Assembly: GCA_019113915.1 (NCBI GenBank)
Contig: DXGM01000007.1
Span: forward strand, 1 to 36,705
From: Candidatus Gordonibacter avicola
Lineage (GTDB): Bacteria > Actinomycetota > Coriobacteriia > Coriobacteriales > Eggerthellaceae
Direction of reading: 5' to 3'
Length of the DNA stretch: 36,705 nucleotides
The notes beneath the pieces were generated by a model. The model was not told the origin of the DNA and searched no databases. It was given only the letters and a program-made list of their open reading frames with translations. Shown in pieces: positions 15,937-24,566 of the stretch. The position numbers and the translations under genes are program-made. Within the stretch, counting starts at the first letter, position 1. Each line of letters opens with the position of its first letter.

Positions 15937-18024
15937 ATGGCACGAGTTTCGGATACCTACGGCTCGATGGTGTTCAACGAACACACGATGCAGGAGCGCC
16001 TTCCTTCTGCAACGTACAAGAGCCTGCTCAGAACCATGAAGCAAGGCGAGCCGCTAGAAATTGAGGTGGCCAACGTGGTGGCACACGCCATGAAGGAATG
16101 GGCCATCGAGAAGGGTGCCACCCACTTCACGCACTGGTTCCAGCCGCTTTCCGGCATCACGTCGGAGAAGCACGACAGCTTCCTCGACCCGGTGAGCGAC
16201 GGCCGCGCCATCATGAGCTTCTCCGGCAAGGAGCTCATCTCGGGCGAGTCCGACGCGTCCAGTTTCCCCTCCGGCGGCCTGCGCGCCACGTTCGAAGCGC
16301 GCGGTTACACCGCGTGGGACCCCACCAGCTACGCGTTCGTGAAGGACGAAGTGCTGTGCATCCCAACGGCGTTTTGTTCGTACACGGGCGAAGCGCTTGA
16401 CAAGAAGACGCCGCTTCTGCGCTCGATGGGCGCCATCGAAGAGCAGGCGAACCGCGTGTTGGCGCTGTTCGGCTGGGAGCATCAGCGCGTCGTGCCCACG
16501 GTGGGCGCCGAGCAGGAGTACTTCCTCATCTCGGAAAAGGACTACGCAAAGCGGCAGGACCTGGTGATGTGCGGCCGCACGCTGTTCGGCTACGCACCGT
16601 GCAAGGGCCAGGAGCTGGAAGAGCACTACTTCGGTGCCATTCGCCCCACAGTGAATGAGTTCATGAAGGAACTCGACGACGAGTTGTGGGCGCTTGGTGT
16701 GCCGGCGCGCACGAAGCACAACGAGGTGGCCCCCGCACAGCACGAGCTGGCGCCCATCTTCACCAACGCCAACCGCGCCGTGGACGAGAACTTGCTCACC
16801 ATGGAGAAAATGCGCCTCATGGCCAGCCATTATGGCCTCGTGTGTCTGCTGCATGAGAAGCCGTTTGAGGGCATTAACGGCTCAGGCAAGCATGACAACT
16901 GGTCGCTGTCGGCCACGAAAAACTTGTTTGACCCGGGCGAGAGCCCCATGGATAACCTGCGCTTCCTCGTGTTTTTGACGGCGGTTATCCAAGCGGTGGA
17001 TGATTATCAGGAGCTGCTGCGCATGTCCGTGGCATCGGCCGGCAACGACCATCGTCTTGGGGCCGATGAGGCACCGCCGGCCATTGTGTCCATCTTCCTG
17101 GGCGATGAGCTGGACGCTATCGTGGACGCGCTCGTGGACGATCACGAGTACGAAAGCGCCGAGAAAGTGGCCATGGACCTGGGCGTTGACGTGTTGCCGA
17201 ACTTCCTCAAGGACAACACCGACCGCAACCGCACCTCGCCGTTCGCGTTCACGGGCAACAAGTTCGAGTTCCGCATGCCGGGCTCGAACGTGAACCTGTC
17301 CGACGCGAACATGATTTTGAACACGGCCGTGGCAAAAAGCTTTAAGGACTTCGCCGACGCGATGGAAGGCAAGACGGGCGAAGAGTTTGAAGCCGCCGCC
17401 ATCGCCTACATTCGCGACACGCTGAAGGCCCACCGTCGCATCATTTTCAACGGAAACGGCTATTCCGACGAATGGACCGCCGAGGCTGAGCGCCGCGGGC
17501 TAGCGAACCATCGCACCACGGCTGACGCGCTTCCGTGCTTCGTTGACCCGAAGAGCATCGCGCTGTTTGAGGAAATGGGCGTGCTGAGCGAGTCGGAGGT
17601 GCGCAGCCGTTACGAGGTGAAGCTGGAAAAGTACACCAAGCTGTTGAACATTGAGTGTCGCACGATGAAGCGCATGGTGCGTCGTGCGTACCTGCCGGCC
17701 ATCAACGACTATGCAGCCGAGGTGGCCCGCAACATATCAACCATTCGCACCGCGTGCTCGGGTGCTGAGGTGACTCAGCAGGAGCACCTGCTGCAGAAGC
17801 TGCTTGCGGGCATCAAGGAAATCGATGTGCAGCTGGCGGCGTTGGATGAGGCGCACCACGCGGCCCTGCAAATTGCCGACCAGCAGGAACGCGCTAACCG
17901 CTACGCGCACGAAATTATTCCCATCATGGACAAGCTGCGCGCCGCCGTAGACGAGATGGAAATAGTCACCGACCGCGATCACTGGCCGGTACCCACGTAC
18001 AACGACATGCTGTTCTACGTGTAA
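15937..18024 (+). CDS. glnN: Glutamine synthetase, type III
   Basis: A 695-residue ATP-dependent ligase making glutamine from glutamate and ammonia in the cytoplasm. The length and several blocks are those of the large GSIII type: FPSGGLRATFEARGYTAWD, the metal-site GAEQEYFLI, KHNEVAPAQHELAP, NGSGKHDNWS, NDHRLGADEAPPAI and NRTSPFAFTGNKFEFRMPGS. The C-terminal helical region (about residues 570-695) is also typical. The start at 15937 follows GAGGAGC. It stands as a single gene with its own terminator, which agrees with independent nitrogen control, but no regulator site was identified. Confidence 0.96.
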   Translation: MARVSDTYGSMVFNEHTMQERLPSATYKSLLRTMKQGEPLEIEVANVVAHAMKEWAIEKGATHFTHWFQPLSGITSEKHDSFLDPVSDGRAIMSFSGKELISGESDASSFPSGGLRATFEARGYTAWDPTSYAFVKDEVLCIPTAFCSYTGEALDKKTPLLRSMGAIEEQANRVLALFGWEHQRVVPTVGAEQEYFLISEKDYAKRQDLVMCGRTLFGYAPCKGQELEEHYFGAIRPTVNEFMKELDDELWALGVPARTKHNEVAPAQHELAPIFTNANRAVDENLLTMEKMRLMASHYGLVCLLHEKPFEGINGSGKHDNWSLSATKNLFDPGESPMDNLRFLVFLTAVIQAVDDYQELLRMSVASAGNDHRLGADEAPPAIVSIFLGDELDAIVDALVDDHEYESAEKVAMDLGVDVLPNFLKDNTDRNRTSPFAFTGNKFEFRMPGSNVNLSDANMILNTAVAKSFKDFADAMEGKTGEEFEAAAIAYIRDTLKAHRRIIFNGNGYSDEWTAEAERRGLANHRTTADALPCFVDPKSIALFEEMGVLSESEVRSRYEVKLEKYTKLLNIECRTMKRMVRRAYLPAINDYAAEVARNISTIRTACSGAEVTQQEHLLQKLLAGIKEIDVQLAALDEAHHAALQIADQQERANRYAHEIIPIMDKLRAAVDEMEIVTDRDHWPVPTYNDMLFYV

Positions 18025-18040
18025 GCACGTGCTTCGTGCG

Positions 18041-18079
18041 AGCGCCCGCGTGCCCTTAGGTGGCGCGCGGGCGCTTTTT
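18041..18079 (+). terminator. Rho-independent terminator of glnN
   Basis: AGCGCCCGCG (18041-18050) pairs perfectly with CGCGGGCGCT (18066-18075), followed by a run of five T including the last stem base. Confidence 0.9.
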
Positions 18080-18140
18080 GCATTATGTGACGCACTTACG
18101 CGCTACTGATTACGCCAGCGGATCCCCATCTTTCCGCGCA

Positions 18141-19481
18141 TTATGACGCGGGCGTAGTGGGTGTCGGAGGTAGTGGCAACGTGACGGTGAAGGTGGTGCC
18201 CGCGCTTTTGAAGCTGGTGGCGGAAATGGTGCCACCATGCTCCTCGGCTATTTCTTGGGCGATGGCGAGGCCGAGGCCATAGCCGCCTTCATCGCGGGTG
18301 CGGGCTTTATCGGCGCGATAGAAACGGTCGAACACGTGCGGCAGGTCGTCCGGCGCAATGGCGGGCCCTGTGTTATGGACTGCCAACTGCGCGGCGCGTC
18401 CGGCGCATTCCAGCGTCACCGTGACGGTGCCACCGTTGTCCGCGTACTTGCACGCGTTGTCCAAAAGGGTTGCCATCAGGCGATGGAGTCGAGACGCATC
18501 GCCCCGCACCTGTATCTGCTGCTCAACAGTACCTCCAAGTTGCACCCCACGTTCAAACGCTACCGACTCAAACTGCAGCAGTTCGGCCTCCACCACATCG
18601 GAAAAGTCCAGCAGGGCAAACGCCTCGCTGCCGTTGAGCGTCCCACCCTGCGCATCCTTGCCGGCATCAAGCTGCGCGAGTAGCAATAGGTCGCTGACCA
18701 GCTGCTGCATGCGCTCAGCCTCGGTCTGCGTGCTCTCAATCCACTGGCTTTCGCTCGCTACGCTGCGCTCGGGGTGCTCCAACAAAATGGACGTGTTCGC
18801 CAGAATGACCGTGAGTGGCGTCTTTAGTTCGTGCGACGCATCGGCCACGAACCGGCGCTGCTGTTCCCAGGCGCGCTCCACCGGGCGCAAGGCCCAGCGC
18901 GAGAAGAAGAGGCTAATCACAAAGAACGCCGCGAGGGCAACAACTCCCACGCCCGCCAGTGTGAGCGCCAGGCTCTGCCAGCCGCTGGCCGCACTGGTGT
19001 CGGCGAAGGCGAGGTAGGTAGTGCCATCCATCTGGCGTTTTGCGTAAAAGAGTCCCAGCGCATCGAGCGTGCCCGATCCGTCCGACGCGCTGCGCAGTGT
19101 TTCGCCGGCTTCAGCCAATACGTCGTCGGCGATGGAAGCCGTCGTGCGGGTGGCCACGGCGGAGAGAGTGCCGTCGGCAGCCTGCTCATACACGGCCACG
19201 GGGATGACGGCCTCGCCATCGCGCCGTCCACCAATCTCGGGCGGCAGGGGCGCTTGCGTCTGAGCCGGCGCGCCTGCGGACCCTTCGCCCTCCGTACCAC
19301 CAGGTCGGAAGGCCATCTCGTCGCCAGGCACGTGGCTGAGCGCCGCGTCCAGGGCGTTGTGCACGCGCCCGACGCTTTGCTGGTAGTCAATCACGCAGAT
19401 GGCCGTGAATACCACCGCCAGCACCAGCGCGACCGTGGTCATGTTGAGCGCGATAAACTTGATGCGCAGTTTCTTCAGCAT
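18141..19481 (-). CDS. Sensor histidine kinase
   Basis: A 446-residue membrane kinase. One helix lies at about residues 10-31 and another at about 172-194, enclosing an extracytoplasmic sensor loop of about 140 residues. A short linker leads to the dimerisation domain with phospho-acceptor H217 (FVADASHELKTPL). The ATP-binding domain has the N box LLDNACKYAD (N342), VFDRFYRAD, and the G box GYGLGLAIAQ (400-409). It overlaps the end of the response regulator by seven bases, so the two are translated as a pair. The signal is unknown. The divergent polyphosphate/DUF4956/carbohydrate-binding operon is the natural target. Confidence 0.95.
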   Translation of the reverse strand: MLKKLRIKFIALNMTTVALVLAVVFTAICVIDYQQSVGRVHNALDAALSHVPGDEMAFRPGGTEGEGSAGAPAQTQAPLPPEIGGRRDGEAVIPVAVYEQAADGTLSAVATRTTASIADDVLAEAGETLRSASDGSGTLDALGLFYAKRQMDGTTYLAFADTSAASGWQSLALTLAGVGVVALAAFFVISLFFSRWALRPVERAWEQQRRFVADASHELKTPLTVILANTSILLEHPERSVASESQWIESTQTEAERMQQLVSDLLLLAQLDAGKDAQGGTLNGSEAFALLDFSDVVEAELLQFESVAFERGVQLGGTVEQQIQVRGDASRLHRLMATLLDNACKYADNGGTVTVTLECAGRAAQLAVHNTGPAIAPDDLPHVFDRFYRADKARTRDEGGYGLGLAIAQEIAEEHGGTISATSFKSAGTTFTVTLPLPPTPTTPAS

Positions 19482-20242
19482 GGCATGCCGTCCTGGTTCG
19501 CAGGGGCAGTATCGGCGCTGCTGGGTTCGGCTGCTACGCCCGTGCTCGCGTCGGCATCGCCCGGCGTACCCGCGTCCGCCACAAACCGATAGCCTGCCTT
19601 GCGCAGCGTTTCAATGCGCGCCGCCGACCCCAGAAATTTCAGCTTCTTGCGCAGAAACGACACGTAGGCCTCCACATTGTTGTCTTCGGCGCAGGACTCC
19701 ACGCCCCACACCTTCTCGATGAGCAGGTCTTTTGACACCACCTGCCCCGCGTTCGCCATGAGCACGCGCGCGAGCGAGAACTCCTTGAAGCTCAGGTGGA
19801 TGGATTTCGCCCCGCACGACAGATCGAAGCTTTCCAGGTTGAGCAAAAGGTCGCCCGCTTCCAGCGTTTCGAACACCACCTCGCCCTGGCGACGGGTGAG
19901 TGCGCGCAGGTGAGCCAGCAGCTCGGCGGGGGAGAAAGGTTTGGTCATGTAGTCGTCGGCGCCGCTGTCGAGGCCGGTAATTTTGTCGGGCACGGCGTCG
20001 CGCGCCGTCAGTAGCAACACGGGTGTGCTCACGTGCGCGCGCCTGAGGTCGGCCACCACGGAGAAGCCATCCTTTTTTGGCAGCATGACGTCGAGAATGA
20101 CCACGTCGTAGTTGCCGAGTTCTGCATACGCCAGGCCGGTGGCGCCATCGTGAACGACGTCGGTGCCGTAGCCGTTCTCCTGCAGTATGTGCGCGAGCGC
20201 CTGCGCCAGCCGCACATCGTCCTCCACAATGAGGATCTGCAT
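19475..20242 (-). CDS. OmpR-family response regulator
   Basis: A 255-residue DNA-binding regulator. The receiver domain has the acidic pocket E7-D8-D9, phospho-acceptor D51 (VVILDVMLPKKDG), T79 and K101 (YMTKPFSP). The C-terminal winged helix (about residues 125-230: LSFKEFSLARVLM, NNVEAYVSFLRKKL, ETLRKAGYRF) is of the OmpR/PhoB type. It ends with a 25-residue Ala/Ser/Asp-rich tail. The start ATG at 20242 follows GGGAAG; GTG at 20245 is an alternative. It lies upstream of and overlaps its kinase, and binding boxes for such a regulator lie upstream at 20294-20354. Confidence 0.95.
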   Translation of the reverse strand: MQILIVEDDVRLAQALAHILQENGYGTDVVHDGATGLAYAELGNYDVVILDVMLPKKDGFSVVADLRRAHVSTPVLLLTARDAVPDKITGLDSGADDYMTKPFSPAELLAHLRALTRRQGEVVFETLEAGDLLLNLESFDLSCGAKSIHLSFKEFSLARVLMANAGQVVSKDLLIEKVWGVESCAEDNNVEAYVSFLRKKLKFLGSAARIETLRKAGYRFVADAGTPGDADASTGVAAEPSSADTAPANQDGMPC

Positions 20243-20293
20243 CACTTCCCACCTTTCCGTCCCGAGCCCACGGTTCCCATTGTAGCCCCAACA

Positions 20294-20369
20294 CTGAAAA
20301 CCGCCTGAAAGAACTCCGCCTGGGATGGCGCGCGCCTTTCAGGGAACTTTCAGGGGGCGCGGCTAGCAT
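20294..20369. promoter_or_regulatory. Response-regulator boxes and promoter of the 20547-24296 operon
   Basis: CTTTCAGG occurs at 20336-20343 and 20347-20354, an 11-base step. Facing them, CTGAAAA (20294-20300) and CTGAAAG (20305-20311) form the inverted pair, again 11 bases apart. Tandem half-sites one helical turn apart are the classic footprint of OmpR-family regulators. TAGCAT (20364-20369) ten bases after the right pair could be the -10 of an activated promoter reading toward 20547. The left pair would serve the regulator's own gene. Confidence 0.65.
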
Positions 20370-20546
20370 GTGGGTCATGGTTGGAAGCGAGGTTGCCTGG
20401 TGCGCCTGCTTCCAGCGTTTGATAGCTGGCGGGAGCGCATGACCTGCGGTGTACCGGGGTTGGTCTCTCCACCCTTCCTCCTTGCCCCTCCGCGCATCTC
20501 AGGTTGAGCGCCGCCGCCAGCATTCTCGATGGAAAGGAACATCCTT

Positions 20547-21470
20547 ATGTCTGTATATACCGACGTGTTCGAGCGAAAGGAAGTGAAGTATCGCCTGGGC
20601 GCGGAACAGGTGCGTGCGCTTGCAGGCGCGCTTGAGGGGCGTATGGTGCCCGATGCGTACGGTCGCACGCGTGTGACCAGCCTGTATCTTGACACGCCAA
20701 ACCGTGCGCTTATTGATCGCTCGCTTGAGAAGCCGCTCTACAAGGAAAAACTGCGCCTGCGCGCCTACGGCACCCCCGCGCCAGACGGCCTTGTGTTTAT
20801 CGAGCTGAAGAAGAAGTTCGAGGGCATTGTGTACAAGCGGCGCGTGGGTTGTTCGTACCGTGCTGCTCGCGCATATGTGGCGGGAACGCCCTACGAGCGG
20901 GCGTGCGCACGTTTCCCGCTGGCCGACCATGAAGCAGCTGTGGAATCCTGCTCGCCGCGCAGCCTACAGATTGCGGCCGAGATCGACCAGTTCAGGGCGC
21001 GCCATAAGCCGCTTATGCCCTCCATGTACATTGCGTGCGAGCGCGTGGCGTACGCACCCGCGCTGGATGTGGCGGGCGAACCGCACGCCGATGTGCCGCC
21101 TGACCTGCGCATTACCTTCGACGAAGCCATCGCGTATCGCGACCTCTTCGCCAGCGTGCCCGCACCACCCGACGCGCCATCCGCCTACGTTCCGCTGCTG
21201 GGTGCAGGTGAGGCGGTCATGGAGATTAAAGCCTCGGGCCCGTTTCCGCTGTGGCTCGTGCACGCGCTCGACGAGTGCCGCGTGTATCCTACCTCGTTTT
21301 CCAAGTACGGCGAGGCGTACCGCGCCTGCTCGAACGCACCGCGCCCACGGCCCGTGAACGTGCGCGCCGAAGCGAAGGCCGAGCGCCTGGCGGCGACACT
21401 CCACGCTGCGCGCCCGCGTCACCTCTCAGCACCTATCCATCACCTGAAGAAGGGAGGCCGCTGTGCTTGA
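20547..21470 (+). CDS. VTC-domain polyphosphate polymerase-like protein
   Basis: A 307-residue protein of the VTC/CYTH tunnel fold, which makes or handles polyphosphate or other long triphosphate substrates. Motifs are FERKEVKYRL at the N-terminus, SLYLDTPN (46-52), KEKLRLRAYG, the basic/acidic FIELKKKFEGIVYKRR (84-99), EIDQFRARHKP and a late MEIKASG. There is no membrane segment. In this gene order the DUF4956 membrane protein that follows is the usual partner. The start at 20547 is chosen because AAGGAAC lies eight bases ahead; ATG 20529 is possible. It overlaps the next gene by eight bases, indicating coupled translation. Confidence 0.88.
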   Translation: MSVYTDVFERKEVKYRLGAEQVRALAGALEGRMVPDAYGRTRVTSLYLDTPNRALIDRSLEKPLYKEKLRLRAYGTPAPDGLVFIELKKKFEGIVYKRRVGCSYRAARAYVAGTPYERACARFPLADHEAAVESCSPRSLQIAAEIDQFRARHKPLMPSMYIACERVAYAPALDVAGEPHADVPPDLRITFDEAIAYRDLFASVPAPPDAPSAYVPLLGAGEAVMEIKASGPFPLWLVHALDECRVYPTSFSKYGEAYRACSNAPRPRPVNVRAEAKAERLAATLHAARPRHLSAPIHHLKKGGRCA

Positions 21471-22158
21471 TGCAGCGCTCACGTCCATTTTCGGCTCCAC
21501 CGACTCGCTTGTGGCGGGCGTGTCCACCGTCGATTTCCTGCTCTGCTGCGTTGCGTCCATTGTGCTGGGCGCGGCCGTGGCGGCCATCTACATGTTCCGC
21601 CACACGTATTCGAAAAACTTTGTGGTAACTCTCGCGCTGTTGCCTCTTATCGTCCAGATGGTAATTACCCTGGTCAACGGCAACCTCGGTGCGGGCATCG
21701 CGGTCATGGGCGTGTTCAACCTTGTGCGCTTCCGCTCCATTCCCGGCAGCGCGAAGGACATCGGCAATGTCTTCCTGGCCATGGCTATCGGCCTGGCAAC
21801 GGGTATGGGATTCATCGCGCTTGCGGTGCTGTTCACCGTTATCGTGGGCATTGTGAACGTGATCTACGTACTCACGCCCTTTGGCAAGCAGAAGGAACCC
21901 GAGAAGACGCTCAAAATCACCATCCCCGAGGACCTGGAATACGATGGCATGTTTGACCAGGTGCTTGCGCGCTACACTGACAACTATGAGTTGACTGAGG
22001 TGCAAACTACCAACATGGGAAGCTTGTTTCTGCTGGAATATGCAGTACGGCTGAAGGCTCCCGGCATGGAGAAGAAGCTGATCGACGAGGTGCGGTGTTT
22101 GAATGGGAACCTCAAAGTTGTTTTGGGGCGCGCTGCTGCGAGTAAGGATGTGTTGTGA
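21463..22158 (+). CDS. DUF4956 membrane protein
   Basis: A 231-residue inner-membrane protein. Three or four helices lie in residues 20-145, with the conserved centre FNLVRFRSIPGSAKDIGNVF typical of DUF4956, then a soluble C-terminal domain of about 85 residues with a ferredoxin-like look. Function is not established. It is nearly always encoded next to VTC-type polyphosphate polymerases, so a role in membrane-linked polyphosphate synthesis or transport is inferred. The start is GTG 21463 after GGGAGG, inside the end of the preceding gene. Its stop overlaps the next start (TGATG at 22156-22160). Confidence 0.88.
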   Translation: MLDAALTSIFGSTDSLVAGVSTVDFLLCCVASIVLGAAVAAIYMFRHTYSKNFVVTLALLPLIVQMVITLVNGNLGAGIAVMGVFNLVRFRSIPGSAKDIGNVFLAMAIGLATGMGFIALAVLFTVIVGIVNVIYVLTPFGKQKEPEKTLKITIPEDLEYDGMFDQVLARYTDNYELTEVQTTNMGSLFLLEYAVRLKAPGMEKKLIDEVRCLNGNLKVVLGRAAASKDVL

Positions 22159-24296
22159 TGAAGAGGGAAAACGTGAAGGGTGAATCGCAATCTACCTGCG
22201 GGGCGGGAAGGGCGGGGCATCGCCCAGTCGCTCAGACAGTCCTCGCTTCGCTGCGGAACTCGCTTGGTGGACGACGCCCCGCCCTTCCCTCAAGCGAGAG
22301 TGGACGCAATTTCGCTTCTCGTTTTGGGGAAGGGGGAGGTGTCTCTTTGTGGCCTCGCTGGGGGAAGAGTATGTGGTCGAAGCACTTCTCGTCGAGGACT
22401 GGGGTGGTGTCCAGTCGCTCAGACAGTCCTCGCTGCGCTGTGGAACTCGCTTGGTGGACACCACCCCAATCCTCTCTTGGACGGTTTTTCTTCTCCGTTC
22501 TTGTTGTTGCGCTCATCTGCGTGAGTATGCTTGCGGGGTGCGCGGGGGGAGAATTTACGAGTGGTTCCTCGGGGGAGGAAGAGAGTGCGGAATCCTCGGT
22601 TAATGAGGTTGATGCTTCTGGAATGGATTTTGAGTATAGCAAGCGGGATTTGGATGCTTCTTATGATGATGCTTCGGCGGCTCATGTTGAATTGTTGGGA
22701 GATTCGGCTTCGGTTGACGGGGAGGGGGTCTCGGTTGAAGGGTCAACGGTGAGCATTTCGGCTGCGGGAACCTATGTGGTGTCGGGGTCGCTTTCTGATG
22801 GGCAGGTGGTGGTCGAAGCGCCTGATGATGCGAAGATTCAGGTGGTTCTGGCGAACGCCACTATCCACAACGAGGATGGGCCCGCTGTGTACGTGAAGCA
22901 GGCGGATAAAGTGTTTGTGACGCTGGCCGATGGCACTGTGAATACACTCACCGATGGAGCGAAATATGTGCTAGAAGAAGGTTCTGACGAGCCGTATGCC
23001 ACGCTGTTTAGCAAGGAGGATCTGACGCTGAATGGTCCAGGCTCTCTTACCGTGACCAGCGCTTATCGGCATGCGGTGTGCTCGAAGGACGATCTCGTTA
23101 TTACAGGTGGCACCTACACTATTACTGCGGTAGAGGACGCGCTCCGTGGGCGCGATTGCGTGAAGATATGCGACGGCTCGTTCGCCATAACGGCGGGCGG
23201 CGACGGCATCAAGTCGAACAATGACGAGGACGCCACACGCGGATTCGTCACTCTTGATGGCGGCACGTTCACCATCGATGCGGGCGATGACGCAGTGCAC
23301 GCGGAAACGGTGCTTGTTGTCAATGGCGGCACAGTGAATGTGACCTCGTGTTATGAGGGCTACGAGGCTGAAAAGGTGTACATTAACGGTGGCGATACGC
23401 ATATCGTAGCCACCGACGATGCTCTCAACGCCGCTTCGGCTGCGGCGACTACCGCCACCGGTACAACCAGTGACGGAGCTGCAACTTCGGGGCTGGAAGG
23501 TACGCCTACTCCTCCCGAAGGCGCCGCGCCTGGCGCAGAGGGTTTTGATCCTACTGCGGCGGGCGACGGGCAAGTGCCTGGTGGCGGGGGAGGCAGGGAT
23601 GGCATGCGCGGCGGCCCTGCGGCTGAAAGTCCCAACGAAAGCCAGCAAAATGGCGGCATGCCTCTGACCGGTATGGCTGAAGGCGGCATGGGCATGGGTG
23701 ACGAAAACTGCCTCATCCAGATCAACGGTGGCTATACGGTGCTCGATGCCGGGGGCGATGGCGTTGACAGTAACGGCAGCGTGGAAGTGACCGGAGGCGT
23801 GCTGCTCGTGTCGGGCCCTGCCGATAGTGCAAACGGCGCGTTTGACTACGATCTTACGGCCACGGTGTCGGGCGGCACGGTGCTTGTAGTGGGCTCCACC
23901 GGCATGGCGCAGAACTTCACCAGCGGTACGCAGCCTTTCGCTTTTGCCACGGCCAGCGGCAACGCAGGTCAAAGCGTTGCGGTGGTGGACGGTGACGGCA
24001 CGGTGGTGGCCTCGTTCACCTCGCCCAAGCAGTTCGGCATGGTGCTGGCCAGCTCGCCTGCGTTTGCGGAAGGCGGCACGTACCAGCTGGTTATTGGCGG
24101 CCAGGTGAGTGGCGCGAATGCCGATGGTTACACCGACAGTGGCACCGTGAGCGGCGGCACAACCACCGACATCACGGCCTCCACTACGGCAACCGGTGGC
24201 ATGGGCGGCCTCGGTGCGGGAGGCGGCGGCATGCCCGCCGGTCAGCCCGGCGACATCCAACGCGGCATGCGCGTCTCCGCTCCCACAGCGGCTTAG
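22158..24296 (+). CDS. Carbohydrate-binding beta-helix lipoprotein (Cthe_2159-like) with interrupted N-terminus
   Basis: A 712-residue surface lipoprotein. The mature part is a right-handed beta-helix with repeated turns (AGTYVVSG, LTNGPGSL-like strands, GGDGIKSNNDED, GGTFTIDAGDDAVHAE, DAGGDGVDSNGS). These Asp-rich turns match the calcium-dependent acidic-sugar-binding family. Residues about 430-520 are a Gly/Ala/Pro-rich low-complexity linker. The ATG at 22158 overlaps the previous stop and has AAGGA at ideal spacing, yet the lipoprotein signal (FFFSVLVVALICVSMLAGC, C128) begins only at residue 110. The intervening 100 residues are mostly read-through of two palindromic repeats (22205-22289, 22394-22474). 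ATG 22371 after GGGGGAAGAG is a possible later start. It is the third gene of the VTC-DUF4956 operon. Confidence 0.85.
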   Translation: MKRENVKGESQSTCGAGRAGHRPVAQTVLASLRNSLGGRRPALPSSESGRNFASRFGEGGGVSLWPRWGKSMWSKHFSSRTGVVSSRSDSPRCAVELAWWTPPQSSLGRFFFSVLVVALICVSMLAGCAGGEFTSGSSGEEESAESSVNEVDASGMDFEYSKRDLDASYDDASAAHVELLGDSASVDGEGVSVEGSTVSISAAGTYVVSGSLSDGQVVVEAPDDAKIQVVLANATIHNEDGPAVYVKQADKVFVTLADGTVNTLTDGAKYVLEEGSDEPYATLFSKEDLTLNGPGSLTVTSAYRHAVCSKDDLVITGGTYTITAVEDALRGRDCVKICDGSFAITAGGDGIKSNNDEDATRGFVTLDGGTFTIDAGDDAVHAETVLVVNGGTVNVTSCYEGYEAEKVYINGGDTHIVATDDALNAASAAATTATGTTSDGAATSGLEGTPTPPEGAAPGAEGFDPTAAGDGQVPGGGGGRDGMRGGPAAESPNESQQNGGMPLTGMAEGGMGMGDENCLIQINGGYTVLDAGGDGVDSNGSVEVTGGVLLVSGPADSANGAFDYDLTATVSGGTVLVVGSTGMAQNFTSGTQPFAFATASGNAGQSVAVVDGDGTVVASFTSPKQFGMVLASSPAFAEGGTYQLVIGGQVSGANADGYTDSGTVSGGTTTDITASTTATGGMGGLGAGGGGMPAGQPGDIQRGMRVSAPTAA
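22205..22289. repeat. Palindromic element, copy 1
   Basis: Arms at 22205-22226 and 22268-22289 are inverted copies (20 of 22; the outer 14 bases, GGGAAGGGCGGGGC, are perfect). Between them lies a conserved 49-base core at 22224-22272 that recurs in copy 2 with only two differences. The element lies inside the open frame of the 22158 gene. Confidence 0.85.
22394..22474. repeat. Palindromic element, copy 2
   Basis: Arms at 22394-22413 and 22455-22474 pair in 19 of 20 positions (GAGGACTGGGGTGGTGTCCA on the left). The core 22411-22459 is 47/49 identical to copy 1, but the outer arm sequence is unrelated to that of copy 1, so stems vary while pairing is kept. It is read in a different frame from copy 1. 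Confidence 0.85.
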
Positions 24297-24420
24297 CTAC
24301 AGACCGCTTAGCTTCCACGCTTCGTCGCGCGGCCGCCTATCCACCGCGCGACGAGGCTTCACCTTCCCCTCACTTCCCTCTTTATCACTTTAGTGTGCTA
24401 AACCACACGAGCCTCAAAAT

Positions 24421-24504
24421 GCTCCGTTCACGGAGCCCCGTTCATCGAAAACGGAGGTCGGCGGCAAATCCGTGTTTGAAAAGAGGGGGCTGGCGCTTTA
24501 TAGT
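24421..24504 (+). promoter_or_regulatory. Hairpin and promoter ahead of the ABC importer
   Basis: GCTCCG/CGGAGC forms a small hairpin at 24421-24436, possibly ending the upstream transcript. TTGAAA (24476-24481) and TATAGT (24499-24504), spaced by 17 bases, make a near-consensus promoter, with transcription starting about 55 bases before the substrate-binding protein gene. Nothing else is seen in this 270-base gap. Confidence 0.7.
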
Positions 24505-24566
24505 AGTGCGATTGCGTCACGTATCTTTCTTATGTAAGGCGTGCGCAGAGGAAAGGGGAAGGACTC

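Noticed and set aside
15647..16039. 130-codon frame upstream of and overlapping glnN
   Set aside because: Arg/Cys-rich product with no similarity; it overlaps the well-supported start of glutamine synthetase.
22205..22474. Retron or CRISPR-like repeat array
   Set aside because: Only two units, no reverse transcriptase or cas gene nearby, and arm sequences differ between the units.
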